Shown piece after piece: positions 46,192-56,402 of a DNA stretch of 64,000 bases. The stretch lies in NCBI RefSeq assembly GCF_030116705.1, contig NZ_JAOTIK010000001.1, positions 7,654,501 through 7,718,500 on the forward strand, given 5' to 3'. Under the pieces are notes generated by a model that saw only the letters and a program-made list of their open reading frames with translations, did no database searches and was not told the origin of the DNA. The translations under genes were made by a program, and so were the position numbers. Within the stretch, counting starts at the first letter, position 1. Every line of letters begins with the position of its first letter. Source of the stretch: Streptomyces sp. ML-6. Its GTDB lineage: Bacteria > Actinomycetota > Actinomycetes > Streptomycetales > Streptomycetaceae.

Positions 46192-49100
46192 ATGGCAGAA
46201 CCACAGGACGCGAGCACCGCGGCCGCATCCGAGCCGGGCCGGGGACTCGCCGAGGTTCTGGCGTCCGTGGACCTGGGCGAGGCGCTCGCTGAGGTCATGG
46301 CGGCCATCTTCGAGAACCACGGGGACCTCCCGGCCCTCGGCGAACGCGCCGTGGACCCGGCGACCGGACAGCTGCTGCCGCGCTTCGACACCCTCACCTA
46401 CCGCGAACTGTGGGCGCGGGTCCGCGCCGTCGCGAGCCGGTGGCACCACGACCCGGAGTACCCGCTGCGGCCGGGCGACCGTATCTGCACCCTGGGTTTC
46501 ACCAGTGTCGACTACGCGACCCTCGACCTGGCCTGTATCCATGCCGGTGTGGTACCCGTCCCCCTCCAGTCCAGCGCGCCGCTGTCGCAGCTCGGGCCGA
46601 TCATTGCGGAGACCGAACCGCGTGTCCTCGCCGTCAGCGCCGAATATCTGGAGGTCGCGGTCCCGGCCGTCCTGGCGGCGCCCTCCGTCCAGCGGCTGAC
46701 CGTGTTCGATCAGCGCCCCGGACCCGAGGGGCGGGACGCGCTGGAGGCCGCCCGGCGGCGCCTCGCCGAGGCCGGCCGGCCGGTGGCTGTGGACACCCTG
46801 GCCGAGGTGATCGACCGCGGACGCCGACTGCCGCCCGCGCCCCTGTTCACCGCCGCCCCCGGCGAGGACCCGCTGTCCCTGCTCATCTACACCTCCGGCA
46901 GCACTGGCGCCCCCAAGGGCGCCATGTACACCCAACGGCTGGTCGGCACCGCCTGGTACGGGTTCAGCTACGGGGCGGCGGACACGCCTCCGGTCAGCGT
47001 GCTCTATATGCCGCACAGCCATCTGGCCGGCCGCTACGCGCTGATGGGCTCCCTGGTCAAGGGCGGTGTCGGCTACTTCACCGCGCGCAGCGACCTGTCC
47101 ACGCTGTTCGAGGACATCACGCTGGTGCGTCCCACCGAGTTGACCGCGGTCCCCCGGATCTGCGACATGCTGTTCGAGCGGTACCGCGCCGAACTGGACC
47201 GGCGGGCCGGGGAGCCCGGCGATGTCGAGGCGGCGGTCAGAAAGGACCTCCGGGAGAATTTCCTCGGCGGCCGGGTCGCCAAGGCGTTCGTCGGGACTGC
47301 CCCCGTCTCGGGCGAGATCGCGTCCTTCGTCGAGTCCTGTCTCGGCTTCCACCTGTACACCGGCTACGGCTCCACGGAGGCCGGCGGGGTCCTCCTGGAC
47401 ACGGTGGTGCAGCGCCCGCCCGTCATCGACTACAAGCTCGCGGACGTTCCCGAACTCGGCTACTACAGCACCGACCTGCCGTATCCGCGAGGCGAACTGC
47501 TGCTCAAGTCCAAGACACTCATTACTGGTTACTACAAGCGCCCCGAGCTGACCGCCTCGATCTTCGACGAGGACGGCTACTACCGGACCGGCGACGTCTT
47601 CGCCGAGACCGGGCCCGACCGGCTGATCTACGTCGATCGCACCAAGGACACCCTGAAGCTGTCCCAGGGGGAGTTCGTGGCCGTCTCCCGCCTGGAGGCG
47701 GTCTTCGTGGGCGGCCCGCTGATCCGGCAGATCTATGTGTACGGCAACAGTGAGCGTGCCTATCTGCTCGCGGTGGTGGTACCCACCGCGGACGCGCTGG
47801 CCGGGTGCGGAGGCGACCTCGCGTCCCTCAAGTCGCTGCTCGCGGAATCGCTCCGGCGGACCGCCAAGGAGGCCGGCCTCGACTCGTACGAGATCCCCAG
47901 GGACTTCCTGATCGAGGCCGAGCCCTTCAGCATCGAGAACGGTCTTTACACTGAGAGTCACAAACTGCCGCGCGTCCGGCTCAAGGAACGCTACGGTGCC
48001 ACTCTCGAACGCCTGTATGACGAGCTGGCCGAGGGGCACGCCGAGCAGTTGCGCGAGGTACGGCGGTGCGGGCCGGACCGGCCGGTGGCGGAGACCGTCA
48101 GCCGGGCCGCCCAGGCGCTGCTGGGCTGCGCGGACGCCGAGCCGAGCGCCGACACCCACTTCACCGACCTGGGCGGAGACTCGCTGTCCGCGCTCTCCTT
48201 CTCCCGGTTGCTGGAGGAGATCTTCCAGGTGGAGGTTCCAGTCGGGGTGATCATCAGCCCAGCCCACGATCTGAGACGGGTCGCCGGATACATCGAGGCG
48301 CGGCGCCGCGCCCGCGCTGGGTGCCCCACGTTCGCCACCGTGCACGGCGAGCACAGCACCGAGGTCCGCGCCGCCGACCTCACTCTGGAGAAGTTCATCG
48401 ACGCCGCCACACTGGCCGGGGCGGCGGAACTGCCGCGTTCCGACGGCCCCCCGAGGACCGTCATGCTGACCGGAGCCACCGGCTACCTCGGCCGGTTCCT
48501 GTGCCTGGAGTGGCTGGGCCGGCTGGCGCCCGCGGGCGGCAGGCTCGTCTGTATCGTGCGCGGCGGCGACCCGGCCGCCGCCCGACGCAGGCTGGAGGAG
48601 AGCTTCGGCAGCGGTGACACCGAACTGTCCCGGCGCTTCCGCGACCTGGCCGAGGGAACCCTGGACGTCCTCGCGGGGGATGTCGGCGAGCCGCTGCTGG
48701 GACTGGAGGAGAACACCTGGCGCACCCTGGCCGAGACCGTGGACCTGGTCGTCCATTCGGCCGCCCTGGTGAACCATCTGCTGCCCTACAGCCAGTTGTT
48801 CGGCCCGAATGTGGCCGGCACGGCCGAGGTGATCCGGTTCGCCCTCACCGCACGGCTGAAGCCCGTCTCCTATGTGTCGACCGTCGCCGTGGGCCTCGGG
48901 ACCGCAGGCGGTTCCCTGGACGAGGACGCCGACATCCGAGACATCAGGCCGGTACGGCACCTCGACGAGAGCTACGCGGGCGGCTACGCCACCAGCAAGT
49001 GGGCCGGTGAGGTCCTGCTCCGGGAGGCGTACGACCGGTGCGGTCTGCCGGTCGCCGTCTTCCGGTCCGACAACATCCTCGCGCACAGCACACACCCCGG

Positions 49101-49635
49101 GCAGCTCAATGTGTCCGACACCTTCACCCGTCTGCTGCTGAGCCTGCTTGCCACCGGTGTCGCGCCGGGCTCGTTCTACGGCGACGGCGGCGGCGCACGC
49201 GCGCACTACGGCGGACTGCCCGTCGACTTCACCGCGGAGGCCGTCACCGTGCTGGGTGCGCTGGCCACTTACGGCTACCGGATCTTCAACGTGGTCAACC
49301 CGCACGACGACGGTGTCTCGCTGGACACCTGTGTCGAATGGCTGATCGAGGCCGGCCATTCGGTCCAGCGGATCGACGACCACGCCCAGTGGCTCACCCG
49401 CTGCACGGTCGCGCTCCGGGCCCTGCCGGAACGTCAGCGCCGGCACTCGCTGCTCCCGTTGCTGCACGCCTTCGCCGAGCCGGAGACGCCGCCCGGCGGT
49501 TCAGCACTCCCCGCCGAGCGGTTCCGCGCCGCCGTACGCGCCGAAAAGGTCGGATCCGACGGGGACATCCCCCATCTGTCGGCCGACCTGATCCGGAAGT
49601 ACGTCACGGATCTACGGCTGCACGGCCTGCTCTGA
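46192..49635 (+). CDS. Carboxylic acid reductase (A-PCP-R)
   Basis: The 1,147-residue protein has three domains. The adenylation domain has [14 protein letters not shown] near residue 235 and YRTGDVFAE. The carrier domain has [12 protein letters not shown] with phosphopantetheine Ser664. The NADPH reductase domain starts near 755 with [13 protein letters not shown] and has the YATSKWAGE Tyr-Lys pair. This is the CAR family, which turns a free carboxylic acid into an aldehyde with ATP and NADPH. AGGGAGAG before ATG 46192 sets the start. Beside a TE-ending PKS it probably reduces the released acid, giving an aldehyde that can undergo intramolecular aldol condensation. A strong terminator follows. 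Confidence 0.93.
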   Translation: MAEPQDASTAAASEPGRGLAEVLASVDLGEALAEVMAAIFENHGDLPALGERAVDPATGQLLPRFDTLTYRELWARVRAVASRWHHDPEYPLRPGDRICTLGFTSVDYATLDLACIHAGVVPVPLQSSAPLSQLGPIIAETEPRVLAVSAEYLEVAVPAVLAAPSVQRLTVFDQRPGPEGRDALEAARRRLAEAGRPVAVDTLAEVIDRGRRLPPAPLFTAAPGEDPLSLLIYTSGSTGAPKGAMYTQRLVGTAWYGFSYGAADTPPVSVLYMPHSHLAGRYALMGSLVKGGVGYFTARSDLSTLFEDITLVRPTELTAVPRICDMLFERYRAELDRRAGEPGDVEAAVRKDLRENFLGGRVAKAFVGTAPVSGEIASFVESCLGFHLYTGYGSTEAGGVLLDTVVQRPPVIDYKLADVPELGYYSTDLPYPRGELLLKSKTLITGYYKRPELTASIFDEDGYYRTGDVFAETGPDRLIYVDRTKDTLKLSQGEFVAVSRLEAVFVGGPLIRQIYVYGNSERAYLLAVVVPTADALAGCGGDLASLKSLLAESLRRTAKEAGLDSYEIPRDFLIEAEPFSIENGLYTESHKLPRVRLKERYGATLERLYDELAEGHAEQLREVRRCGPDRPVAETVSRAAQALLGCADAEPSADTHFTDLGGDSLSALSFSRLLEEIFQVEVPVGVIISPAHDLRRVAGYIEARRRARAGCPTFATVHGEHSTEVRAADLTLEKFIDAATLAGAAELPRSDGPPRTVMLTGATGYLGRFLCLEWLGRLAPAGGRLVCIVRGGDPAAARRRLEESFGSGDTELSRRFRDLAEGTLDVLAGDVGEPLLGLEENTWRTLAETVDLVVHSAALVNHLLPYSQLFGPNVAGTAEVIRFALTARLKPVSYVSTVAVGLGTAGGSLDEDADIRDIRPVRHLDESYAGGYATSKWAGEVLLREAYDRCGLPVAVFRSDNILAHSTHPGQLNVSDTFTRLLLSLLATGVAPGSFYGDGGGARAHYGGLPVDFTAEAVTVLGALATYGYRIFNVVNPHDDGVSLDTCVEWLIEAGHSVQRIDDHAQWLTRCTVALRALPERQRRHSLLPLLHAFAEPETPPGGSALPAERFRAAVRAEKVGSDGDIPHLSADLIRKYVTDLRLHGLL

Positions 49636-49638
49636 GAA

Positions 49639-49677
49639 CTTCCGTGCGGCCCGGCGGGGGTCCGGGCCGCACGGAAG
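49639..49677 (+). terminator. Hairpin terminator after the CAR gene
   Basis: Perfect 16-base arms CTTCCGTGCGGCCCGG (49639-49654) and CCGGGCCGCACGGAAG (49662-49677) with a seven-base loop, a few bases after the CAR stop. Confidence 0.85.
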
Positions 49678-50391
49678 CGGTGTCCGCTGCTCGGAGCCAC
49701 TCGGTCTCGTGGTCCGTGGCGGTGGTGTCACCTGCGGCCACGATGACCGTCTGCGCCGGATGGGCGAGCGGGTGGCCCGCCCCGGACAAGACGCCGAGCG
49801 CGGCGGCCGTCCCCAGCAGCGAGAGGCACAGGGCGGTTCTGGCGGCGGCGAGGAGACAGCTGACAGGCCCGGGAACTTCCAGGCGGTCGAAAGCCCCGGG
49901 AGCCGATTTCCCTTGAGTCCCTCGCAGGAAGAAAATGACTGGACGTAAAGTCCGAAAAGGTGCACACATCTTTTGAGGGTGCCTCGTTAGGGTGATTCGC
50001 AGAGATTCGGGATGTGGCCGGTCGTGCCGACTTTTGCCGTCGCCGGGGCCGAGCCAGCCGTGAGACGTGCCGATGCTGAGCCAGAGGGGTGCGGTGTGCC
50101 GTCGTCGATGGAGGCGTTGGAGGCCAGGCGGGCTGAGGCGCAGGCGAGGCCGAGCGGCTGCGTGAGCAGATCGCTGGTCTGTCGGAGGAGTTGTCGCGCG
50201 CGGAGAAGCAGCTGACGCGGCTGCAGATCGCGCGGGAGACGGTGGAAGAGGTGCCTGTACCAGCAGCAGGAGTTCATCCGCAACCACCAGACGCGTTAAC
50301 GCGACCAGCCCATACCCACCGACTGATCGACAGCCCTCTCAGAAGATCTGCACCCAAGTTCGAGTGTTACCCTCCAGGAGGTTTTCGCCGG
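49678..50391. other. Intergenic region with a coiled-coil gene remnant
   Basis: About 50097-50250 on the plus strand reads MEALEARRAEAQA and, after a frame change near 50150, ERLREQIAGLSEELSRAEKQ. This is the N-terminal coiled coil of an unidentified protein that then breaks off. The rest has no convincing gene. A minus-strand frame with a hydrophobic stretch (49680-49880) reads into the terminator and was not accepted. The region ends with the AGGAGG site (50376-50381) of the LysR gene. Confidence 0.45.
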
Positions 50392-51366
50392 ATGCGTGCT
50401 ATGACCGATCAGTTGGGATTCAGTCTCACCCAACTCCAGTACTTCGTGGTCTCCGCCGAACTCGGCAACATATCCGAGGCTGCGGAGAGACTCTGTACCT
50501 CGCAGTCGACGGTGTCGTCGGCCGTACGCCGCCTCGAACGCCATCTCGGCGTCCAGTTGCTGCTTCGCCACCATGCCCGGGGGGTGAGCCTCACCCCCAG
50601 CGGGCGCCACCTCTTGCACGAAGCCCATTTACTGCTGAGGCAGGCCAGAAGCCTCAAGGCACAGAGCGACTCCCTGGCGAGCGATATCACGGGTCCCCTC
50701 GATGTCGGCTTCTTCTATCCGATCGCCCCGTTCCTCCGGCCGCTGGTCTGCCGGCTGATCGAAAAACGCCATGGGGTGCTCCAGTTGAACGTGCACGAGG
50801 AATCCGCCGAGGAAATCCTGAAATTCCTGCGGGCTGGCCGATGCGAGATGATCGTGACCTACGACTTCCTGGCGGAGGAATCCGTTTTCCACCCGCTCGT
50901 CGAGCTACCGGTCCACGCCCTCGTGGCCGAGGACGGTCCCGGGGCCGATGACGGTCGGGTCTCACTGGGCGAACTGGTCGCCCGGCCCCTTGTCACCCTG
51001 GACTCCCCACCGCTCCTCCGCCACTTCGAGAAGCTGTGCGTCGACGCGGGCGTCGCGATGCCCCCGGTGATCAGGACGACGACGCAGGAGACCATGCGTG
51101 GGCTCGTGGCCGCCGGCTTCGGATTCGCACTGATGTACCAACGCGCCTCGCCAGTCACCACGTTCGACGGCCGAAGGGTCCGCGCGGTCGACATCGTCGA
51201 CGACCTGGCCTCGTCGTCCCTCGGTGTGGGCATCATGCCCGGATCCGCCATGAGCGGTCGCGCCAAGGCATTCCTCAGCGTGCTGCGCTCGGTGATCTCG
51301 GTCGGTTACGACGTGACCCCGCAGCCGGGCCCGGACGACACACCCGCATCCCTGTGGACACGGTGA
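50392..51366 (+). CDS. LysR-family transcriptional regulator with a TTA codon
   Basis: The 324-residue protein has an N-terminal helix-turn-helix (LTQLQYFVVSAELGNISEAA, TSQSTVSSAVRRLERHLG) and a LysR substrate-binding domain from about residue 90. ATG 50392 follows AGGAGG with ten bases of spacing; an ATG at 50401 is also possible. Leu80 is encoded by the rare TTA (50629-50631), so translation may depend on the bldA leucyl-tRNA and be delayed until differentiation. It stands between the CAR and AT genes, so it is the best candidate for a cluster-situated regulator of the polyketide. Confidence 0.88.
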   Translation: MRAMTDQLGFSLTQLQYFVVSAELGNISEAAERLCTSQSTVSSAVRRLERHLGVQLLLRHHARGVSLTPSGRHLLHEAHLLLRQARSLKAQSDSLASDITGPLDVGFFYPIAPFLRPLVCRLIEKRHGVLQLNVHEESAEEILKFLRAGRCEMIVTYDFLAEESVFHPLVELPVHALVAEDGPGADDGRVSLGELVARPLVTLDSPPLLRHFEKLCVDAGVAMPPVIRTTTQETMRGLVAAGFGFALMYQRASPVTTFDGRRVRAVDIVDDLASSSLGVGIMPGSAMSGRAKAFLSVLRSVISVGYDVTPQPGPDDTPASLWTR

Positions 51367-51377
51367 GCGGTGGACCA

Positions 51378-52233
51378 ATGAGCGGCGTCCCGGCGAGCCA
51401 CAGGCTCATGGTGGAACATCCGTGGGTCCGGCGCTTACGGTCCCGCGACACGTCCGTGCTCGTCGCCGCGGTCAGCGACGAGGCCACCCTCCGCGAGGCC
51501 CGGCTCCAGATCGGCGTCGGCGCCGTCGGCCGGGTGATGGAGACCGCCCGGCCGACGGACGCGACCGCCCCGGGCCGGTCCGCGGGACCGTCCAGGATCC
51601 CCGACGATCTGACCGCCCGCTGCGCTGAGGCGCTCGCGCTCCCCTTCCTCCGATCCCTGGCGGGATTTCCGACCGACGACCTTCCGGACGTCATCGGCCA
51701 GTCCGTCCGCGAGTGCATCCGGCAGAACCTGCCCGTGGGTCTCTCGACCCTGTGGGCCCGGGGGTCGAAGGTCAGCGGAGACCCCCTGCTGCTCCGGCGG
51801 TCGCGCCGCGCCGCGGCGCCCCGGACGTCCTGGGCACGCGGGGGTGCACATCGCGGCGGGCCTGCCGGGGGAAGGGACCGAGGGATTCCGGACCAGTCAC
51901 CGCCAGGCCGGCGAGACGGCCGAGCTGATCCGCGCGGCCGGTCCCGGCGCCGTCGTCCGGTCGTCGCCGTACAACTACGCCGATCTGGAGCTGGTCATTC
52001 TGCTGAGATCGCGGCGGGATCGCAGCGCCGCGTTCGGCCACCGTGAACTCGGACCGCTGGCCGACGACGGGATGTCCGAACTGAGGGCCACCGTCAAGTG
52101 CTACCTGGACACGGAACGCAGTATGTCCGCCGTCGGCCGGCTGCACATCGCCAAGAGTCGCGTCGCCTACCGGATACGGAAGGCGGAACACCTCCTGGGC
52201 CGGCCGGTCAAGGGCAACTGTCTGCGGTTGTAG
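51378..52233 (+). pseudogene. PucR/CdaR-family regulator with internal deletion and frameshift
   Basis: The 5' part reads MSGVPASHRLMVEHPWVRRL, then IRQNLPVGLSTLWARGSKVS. The 3' part, one frame over from about 51844, reads HIAAGLPGEGTEGFRTSHRQ and ends with the PucR-type HTH, TVKCYLDTERSMSAVGRLHI and AKSRVAYRIRKAEHLLGRP. The two together give about 285 residues against 400 or more for the family, and the middle is missing. A TTA codon lies in RRLRSRD. It is probably non-functional, though the C-terminal part could be made alone from the GTG at 51844. Confidence 0.7.
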
Positions 52234-52393
52234 AGCGCGCTACTGCTGTTCGACGTACTCGGCCCCGTCGCCCTCGCCACCACCGCGGACAGCGGGTCCC
52301 GGGCACGGCCGTACGCCGTCGCCGCACCGGCATCGGGGACGTGAGACCGAGGACGCCTCGGAGATCCGGTGGAGACCACCCTTGTCGCCACCA

Positions 52394-52431
52394 GGAAACG
52401 ATGTTTCCGAAAAACCGATCGGGTTTTTCGG
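52394..52431. promoter_or_regulatory. Double palindrome upstream of the AT gene
   Basis: GGAAAC-GAT-GTTTCC (52394-52408) is joined to CCGAAAAACC (52407-52416) and GGTTTTTCGG (52422-52431) with a five-base spacer. It lies 24 bases upstream of the AT start and could be an operator, a 5' leader hairpin or a terminator for upstream reading. Confidence 0.5.
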
Positions 52432-52454
52432 CGGATTCTGTTCTGGGAGACGCC

Positions 52455-53351
52455 ATGCCATTTGCAGTTCTCTTCCCCGGGCAGGGAGCGCAGTCCCGGG
52501 GAATGGGCGCGGATTTATTCGACCGCTATCCCGGACTCACGGAGTTCGCCCGCGACCTCCTGGGATACGACCTCATCGCGCTCTGCCGGGACGACCCGGA
52601 CAACGTCCTTTCGCGGACGGAGTACACCCAGCCCGCGCTCTTCGTCGTCAACGCCCTGCACTTTTTCGAGAGGGAGCGCCGGGAGGAGCGCCGGGCCGAC
52701 TGCTACCTCGGGCATAGCCTCGGCGAGTACAACGCCCTGCTGGCCGCCGGAGCCTTCGACTTCGAGACCGGTCTGCGACTGGTCAAAAAGCGCGGTGAAC
52801 TCATGGCGGCGGCCTCCGGCGGCGGTATGACGGCCGTACTGGACCTACCCGTGGAGAAGCTTCTCGACGTCTTCCGGCAGGACGGGGTCGAGGCGGTGGA
52901 CCTGGCAGGCCTCAACACCGACACCCAGACCGTCATCGCGGGCCCCGCCGAGGCACTGCGCACCGCACACGCGGCGCTGGCACGCCGAGGGGTGCGCTTC
53001 GTCCCGCTGCGGGTCGGCGGGCCGTTCCACTCGCGGTACATGGACCCGGCCCGTATCGAATTCGAGAAGTATCTGAAGACCTTCGCGTTCGGGGAACTCC
53101 ACACACCGGTGATCGCCAACGCCACCGGACTCCCGTACCGGGAGAGCGAAATCGTCCGGACGCTCTGCGATCAGCTTGTGCAGCCGGTCCGTTGGTCCGA
53201 CAGCGTGCGCTTTCTGCTGGACGGCGGTTCCCCGCTGGAATGCGAGGAAATAGGCGGGCGGTCCCTGCTGAAAATGGTGTGTCAGATCAGTGACGCGCGG
53301 GATCGCGAGACGGACCCGACGGCCGGGCGAGGGGAACGGGGAATTCGATGA
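52455..53351 (+). CDS. Trans-acting malonyl-CoA:ACP acyltransferase
   Basis: The 298-residue stand-alone FabD-like protein has LFPGQGAQSRGMG, the active-site GHSLGEY with Ser88, and GGPFHSRYM with His192. GGGAG at 52445 sets the ATG at 52455. The PKS modules have no AT domains, so this enzyme must load malonyl units onto their ACPs, and probably onto the stand-alone ACP. It lies about 15 kb upstream (5') of the PKS start and on the opposite strand, at the right edge of the cluster. No separate acyl hydrolase domain is present. Confidence 0.92.
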   Translation: MPFAVLFPGQGAQSRGMGADLFDRYPGLTEFARDLLGYDLIALCRDDPDNVLSRTEYTQPALFVVNALHFFERERREERRADCYLGHSLGEYNALLAAGAFDFETGLRLVKKRGELMAAASGGGMTAVLDLPVEKLLDVFRQDGVEAVDLAGLNTDTQTVIAGPAEALRTAHAALARRGVRFVPLRVGGPFHSRYMDPARIEFEKYLKTFAFGELHTPVIANATGLPYRESEIVRTLCDQLVQPVRWSDSVRFLLDGGSPLECEEIGGRSLLKMVCQISDARDRETDPTAGRGERGIR

Positions 53352-54206
53352 CGACCCCGGGCGCGGTGCCGGGACCGCCGCGCGGCCGGCGACCCCGAGC
53401 ACGCCGCCTTCGCTGCGAGTTATGTGGGCCTGGTGAGCGCGGTGCTGGATCTGCGGCACACCGAGAAGAACACCCCCGTCCGGCGGTCACCGCCGAAGCG
53501 CGACGACCAGGATCCGGCGTCGCTGGTCGAGGCCGTAGAGCGCCAACTCCTCAACACCCGCCACATGATGCTGAGGGCGGCGAGGGCGGTGCGCGCCTGG
53601 CGGGACGCCGCGTCCACGAACGCGCGGCCGAGGCGGTCGCCTCGGACACCGGCACCGGTGAGGGCGAACTCATCGAGATCGAACAGTGGTGCGTTGATAC
53701 GGCGGACGGGACGACCTGGCTGCTCGGCACCGGCCCGCTGCCCGGGTGGCGCACGGTGGCACCCGGCACCCGGTCCTCGCTGCGCGACTGGGGGGGGACA
53801 CCTTGATGTCGAGCTTCTGCGGAACACAGTTGCCGGTCGCCGACGCCTCCGCCCGGAGCGCCGTCAATGTTGATGTCTGGCAAGTCCTGCCACTGGCATC
53901 ACGTCTCGGAGACCCTCGCAGAGACGACCCGGGCCGCGCGGAGGGCATATTTCGTCTCGACCGCCGGGCTCGACAAGCAGTTCGCCGGTGTCGAGATGGG
54001 GGGAAGGCGTCGACTTCGCCACCGACTCCGCGTGGCTGGCCGCGGCGATCAGCGGCCTCGGATACGCCTGCGAGATCCTCATGACCCCGTCCGTGTCCGC
54101 GATCCGGGTCCATGCCCGGCGCTGACGGCGACCAGGCGTGCGGCGCGATCACTCAGCACCTCGCACAGTTCGATCACATCAAGTCAGAACAAGGGAGGCT
54201 CCGTTG
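53352..54206. pseudogene. Decayed coding region, function not recognised
   Basis: Plus-strand coding-like pieces in different frames follow the AT gene: ERQLLNTRHMMLRAARAVRA near 53540, GEGELIEIEQWCVDTADGTT near 53660, and ETLAETTRAARRAYFVSTAG followed after a frame change by EGVDFATDSAWLAAAISGLG ending near 54126. They read like protein but need at least three frame changes. I do not recognise the family. The region appears to be the eroded remains of one or two genes at the cluster edge. Confidence 0.4.
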
Positions 54207-54485
54207 ATGAATCCGCCGAAGGGCCCCACTCTCTTCGCTTGCATTCCTCACTCCGGCCAACTGAACGCGGTGATATCCGTCGCTGCCGAGCTGTCCCGCC
54301 GCGGTGTTCCCGATCTGTGATTCTCCTGCCACCCTGGCCGCCGGCGGGAGATCGAGGCCGCCGCGACCGGAAGCCCCATCGGTTTCATCCCGTTTGACTG
54401 CGGGCCCTCCCGGTCCGAGGTGGATGATTTCATCCTGGACGAGAAGAAGGTTCACCCCAGAGATCTGAGCGGCCTGGAGCACTGA
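54207..54485 (+). pseudogene. Glycosyltransferase N-terminal fragment with nonsense codon
   Basis: A good AGGGAGG site leads into MNPPKGPTLFACIPHSGQLN and AVISVAAELSRRGVPDL, the N-terminal nucleotide-sugar glycosyltransferase (MGT-like) pattern. A TGA stands where WF is expected, followed by SCHPGRRREIEAAA. The frame ends at 54485, just before the IS5 left end. The acceptor and donor domains are absent. Confidence 0.65.
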
Positions 54486-54487
54486 AT

Positions 54488-55398
54488 CGTTTCCAACCTG
54501 ACGGTGTTGGTTGCGTGTTGGGCGGATCTACGGAACGACGAAGCTCCTGGTAGACGGGTTCACGACCAAGATCTACCGTCTGCCAGGAGCTTCGTGTGCT
54601 TGTCTACCCTTCTTCAAGCTCTCGGCTCCGCTCGAGCGGGGGAGACCCCATTCGATCGGCCTGTCCAGCCGCGCGTTGCGGTACCTGGCCGGACGACTCG
54701 TTGCCCGGCGAGGGGAGATTGGGACCCGGTGGCGGCGTCTGACCGCCGGCCGCCAGGCTCTCCTCGCCCTGGTCCATCTGCGGTGTGGTGACACCTGCGC
54801 CCAGCTTGCCGCTGGGTTCGGGATCGGCATCGCGACCGCGTACCGCTACATATGCGAAGCCGTCGACATGCTGGCCGCGCTCGCGCCCACCCTGGCCGAG
54901 GCGATGCGTATTGCGCGGACCAAGGCGCTCGTGATCCTGGACGGCACCCTGCTGCCGATCGACCGGATCGCCGCAGACACCCCGTACCACTCAGGCAAAC
55001 ACAAGCGCCACGACATGAACGTCCAAGTCCTCACCCACCCGTTCGGCCGCCTGCTGCGGGCCTCGCCCGCACTTCCCGGCTCCACCCACGACCTGACCGC
55101 CGCCCGCACCCACGGCATCGTCGACGCACTCACCGACGCCGGCCTCAAGCGCTGGGCCGACAAGACATACCAGGGCGCCGATGGCTCCATCCCGATGCCC
55201 TTCCGTGACCGTCGCCCCAAGCGGTGGCAGCACCGGCACAACAGCACACACGCCAAGATCCGCTGCCTCGGCGAGCAGGCATGGCCACCCTGAAGAGCCG
55301 GCGTCTCTACGGAAACTCCGCCGCAGCACCAACCGGATCACAGCGATCGTCCAGACCCTCTTCGTCCTTCATCACGCCTCAGCGTGAGGTTGGAAAGG
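54488..55398 (+). mobile_element. IS5-family insertion sequence, decayed
   Basis: Terminal inverted repeats of about 20 bases sharing TTTCCAACCT lie at 54488-54507 and 55379-55398 and bound one transposase gene in the plus direction. The transposase has frame lesions, so the element is probably inactive. It adjoins the glycosyltransferase fragment. Confidence 0.8.
54511..55387 (+). pseudogene. IS5-family transposase, frameshifted
   Basis: The core is clear: SSRALRYLAGRLVARRGEIG, ALLALVHLRCGDTCAQLAAG, VILDGTLLPIDRIAADTPYH and ALPGSTHDLTAARTHGIVDA, with DDE aspartates. Near 55280 the main frame ends early (GEQAWPP). The expected C-terminus (KLRRSTNRITAIVQTLFVLH) continues in another frame to 55387. 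The N-terminus before about 54650 also looks shifted. Confidence 0.8.
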
Positions 55399-55507
55399 CT
55401 CTGTGACGGAGCGCAGGGTCAGGCGAAGGCCGCTCTCGCGTCAGGCACTCAGCCGAAAGCGACACCAAGTTCGATGTTACGTTCGACCGCGGACTGTAAG
55501 CGCCAAG

Positions 55508-56173
55508 TTAGTCCTCGATGAACGTGACCATCTCCTCGAGTGGCGCCCGGCCCGTACGGGCGTAATCCACCGCGGCGTCCTCGAACCCGATCGACATGCC
55601 GCAGAAGAGGATGAGCTCGTCCGGGGGCGAGAGGATCTCCGCGACGGTCTTGCGGTACACCGACCACGCCATCTGCGGGCAACTGTGCAGCCCTTCGGCG
55701 CGCAGCAGCAGCATGACGGTCTGCAGGTACATGCCGACGTCGGACCATTGGGGCAGCCCCAGGCCACGGTCGATGTAGCAGAACAGGGCGGCAGGCGCGC
55801 CGAAGCAGTCCCAGTTCGCGGAAGCCGCCCGCTGGCGCGCCTCCCAGTCCTCGTGCCCGATACCGAGTGCGCTGTAGCGCTCACGGCCGAAGGCAGATCG
55901 GCGCTCGCGGTACGGAGACTTCAGCGCGGACGGGTACATTTCGTACTCCCGCTCGTCCCAAGGGTCGCATGAGGCCACGCGTTCACCGGCACGTCTCTTG
56001 AGCTCGGCCAGCGGCCGGCCGGTCAGTACGTAGGCGCGCCACGGCTGGAGATTTGACCCGGATGGTGCCCAAGCCGCGGCGGACAGCACGCGTTCCAGCA
56101 CCTCCCTCGGCACGTGCCGGTCGGTGAACCCGCGCACTGCCCGTCGGCTCGTGACCGCCTCGTAGACGTCCAA
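55508..56173 (-). CDS. Nitroreductase-family flavoprotein
   Basis: The 221-residue protein has the nitroreductase fold signatures: TSRRAVRGFTDRHVP at the N-terminus, AAWAPSGSNLQPWRAYVLTG for FMN binding, and the C-terminal ELILFCGMSIGFED. It would use FMN and NAD(P)H to reduce nitro groups, quinones or enones. The start is TTG at 56173 with GAGGAGG upstream. A decayed second copy lies at 57.2-57.6 kb. The two flank the NmrA-like gene. A role in the polyketide pathway is not indicated. Confidence 0.88.
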   Translation of the reverse strand: MDVYEAVTSRRAVRGFTDRHVPREVLERVLSAAAWAPSGSNLQPWRAYVLTGRPLAELKRRAGERVASCDPWDEREYEMYPSALKSPYRERRSAFGRERYSALGIGHEDWEARQRAASANWDCFGAPAALFCYIDRGLGLPQWSDVGMYLQTVMLLLRAEGLHSCPQMAWSVYRKTVAEILSPPDELILFCGMSIGFEDAAVDYARTGRAPLEEMVTFIED

Positions 56174-56402
56174 GGCCGTCTACCTCCTCACCCGCTCCAC
56201 GTGTTTGTCCACGGACAGTCGGGAACCTTGAAATGCGACTCGCCGCAGCACCGGGCGAATCGGGTGACCAGTGCGGTGGATGCCCTGGCTGCGTGAGGCT
56301 GTATGGGTCGCGCCCGGCCCCTGTACGGAGTACGTGGCGTCACTTACGACGGGCTGGGGCCGGGTTCTCTGCGGTCTGCGTGCCGGAGGGAGCGCGAGTG
56401 GG

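Noticed and set aside
45601..49467. Minus-strand open frame of ~1,290 codons opposite P450 and CAR
   Set aside because: Antisense to two clear enzymes; no motif of its own.
49604..50287. Minus-strand frame with a hydrophobic segment after the CAR gene
   Set aside because: It reads through the CAR terminator hairpin and lacks a ribosome site at any sensible start; possible small secreted peptide but not supported.
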